A DNA stretch of 51,399 nt, taken from the NCBI RefSeq assembly GCF_001421245.1, contig NZ_LMKE01000001.1:896036-947434 (forward strand), written 5' to 3'. Under the pieces are notes generated by a model. It was not told the origin of the DNA, did not search any database, and was given only the letters and a program-made list of their open reading frames with translations. Source of the DNA: Sphingomonas sp. Leaf10. Its GTDB lineage: Bacteria > Pseudomonadota > Alphaproteobacteria > Sphingomonadales > Sphingomonadaceae. Shown here in pieces: positions 51,307 to 51,399 of the stretch. The first letter of the stretch is position 1. The number at the start of each line of letters is the position of its first letter. Both the position numbers and the translations under genes were made by a program.

Positions 51307-51399
51307 CCGTTTGTCCTGAGTAGCCATTGAGCCTGCCGAAATGGCGTATCGAAGGACCGTCTGTGACAAAGTGCTTCGATACGGGTCTTCGACTTCGCT
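51307..51399. repeat. Truncated dispersed repeat at the window edge
   Basis: CCGTTTGTCCTGAGTAGCCATTGAG runs to the edge with an internal inverted pair CGTATCGAAG (51345-51354) and CTTCGATACG (51374-51383). It resembles the common sphingomonad repeat 'GTCCTGAGCGAAGTCGAAG...CTTCGATACG'. It is cut by the end of the window, so its full length is unknown; it is upstream of kduD. Confidence 0.65.

Overview
The window looks like a chromosomal segment of a sphingomonad (Alphaproteobacteria, Sphingomonadaceae, probably Sphingomonas). The basis is high G+C, protein sequences typical of that family, an N-terminally extended ribosomal protein S9, the succinyltransferase pathway genes astA-astB, ETF-ubiquinone oxidoreductase, and palindromic intergenic repeats of the kind common in sphingomonads. 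No rRNA, tRNA, insertion sequence, phage, plasmid or CRISPR feature was found. Genes are tightly packed, often with 4-base stop/start overlaps (ATGA, GTGA, TTGA). No gene-free stretch exceeds 300 bases; the longest (about 1182-1410, 23033-23299, 44623-44841) hold palindromic repeats.

Layout. 1-4.1 kb: methylmalonyl-CoA epimerase, a 2-oxoglutarate/Fe(II) dioxygenase, a small charged protein, then purF with a coupled SDR gene on the minus strand. 4.2-9.1 kb: hisI coupled to a small lipoprotein; CFA-synthase-like methyltransferase, photolyase and an HDAC-type deacetylase on minus; rppH on plus. 9.1-15.6 kb, all plus: DUF481-type outer-membrane protein, an M20 hydrolase-astA-astB operon for arginine catabolism, a 73-residue membrane protein, a SPOUT RNA methyltransferase and an unusual arginase-family enzyme. 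15.6-25 kb: rmuC, def and recR (minus), fmt-truA (plus), RNA m5U-type methyltransferase, nnr, a lipoprotein and ilvD (minus). 25-30.7 kb, minus: an N-formylglutamate amidohydrolase-like gene, a crotonase-fold gene, a candidate structured RNA with terminator, ispE, a TPR protein with no good canonical start, and ETF-QO. 30.8-39.1 kb: uracil-DNA-glycosylase-like gene, lytic transglycosylase, moaB, a VOC protein (minus), PA0069-type radical SAM protein, M48 protease, BaiN/YhiN-like flavoprotein, deoxyinosine glycosylase and two small envelope proteins. 39.2-44.6 kb: xseB-ispA-coaD, DedA (minus), ctaA, rplM-rpsI with a good terminator, and a methyltransferase. 44.8-51.4 kb, minus: a LOV-domain hybrid histidine kinase coupled to an MFS transporter and followed by a metallophosphoesterase, then kduD-kdgK.

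Most of the segment is core metabolism and information processing. The points most worth a second look are: the LOV photoreceptor kinase operon; the M20 hydrolase that may supply the missing AstE step; the ureohydrolase whose usual metal-binding His is Asp; the crotonase-fold protein lacking both catalytic Glu; the possible ATT-initiated TPR gene; and a long stem plus terminator abutting the start codon of the crotonase-like gene. Functions are assigned by reading motifs and lengths; no database search was run.
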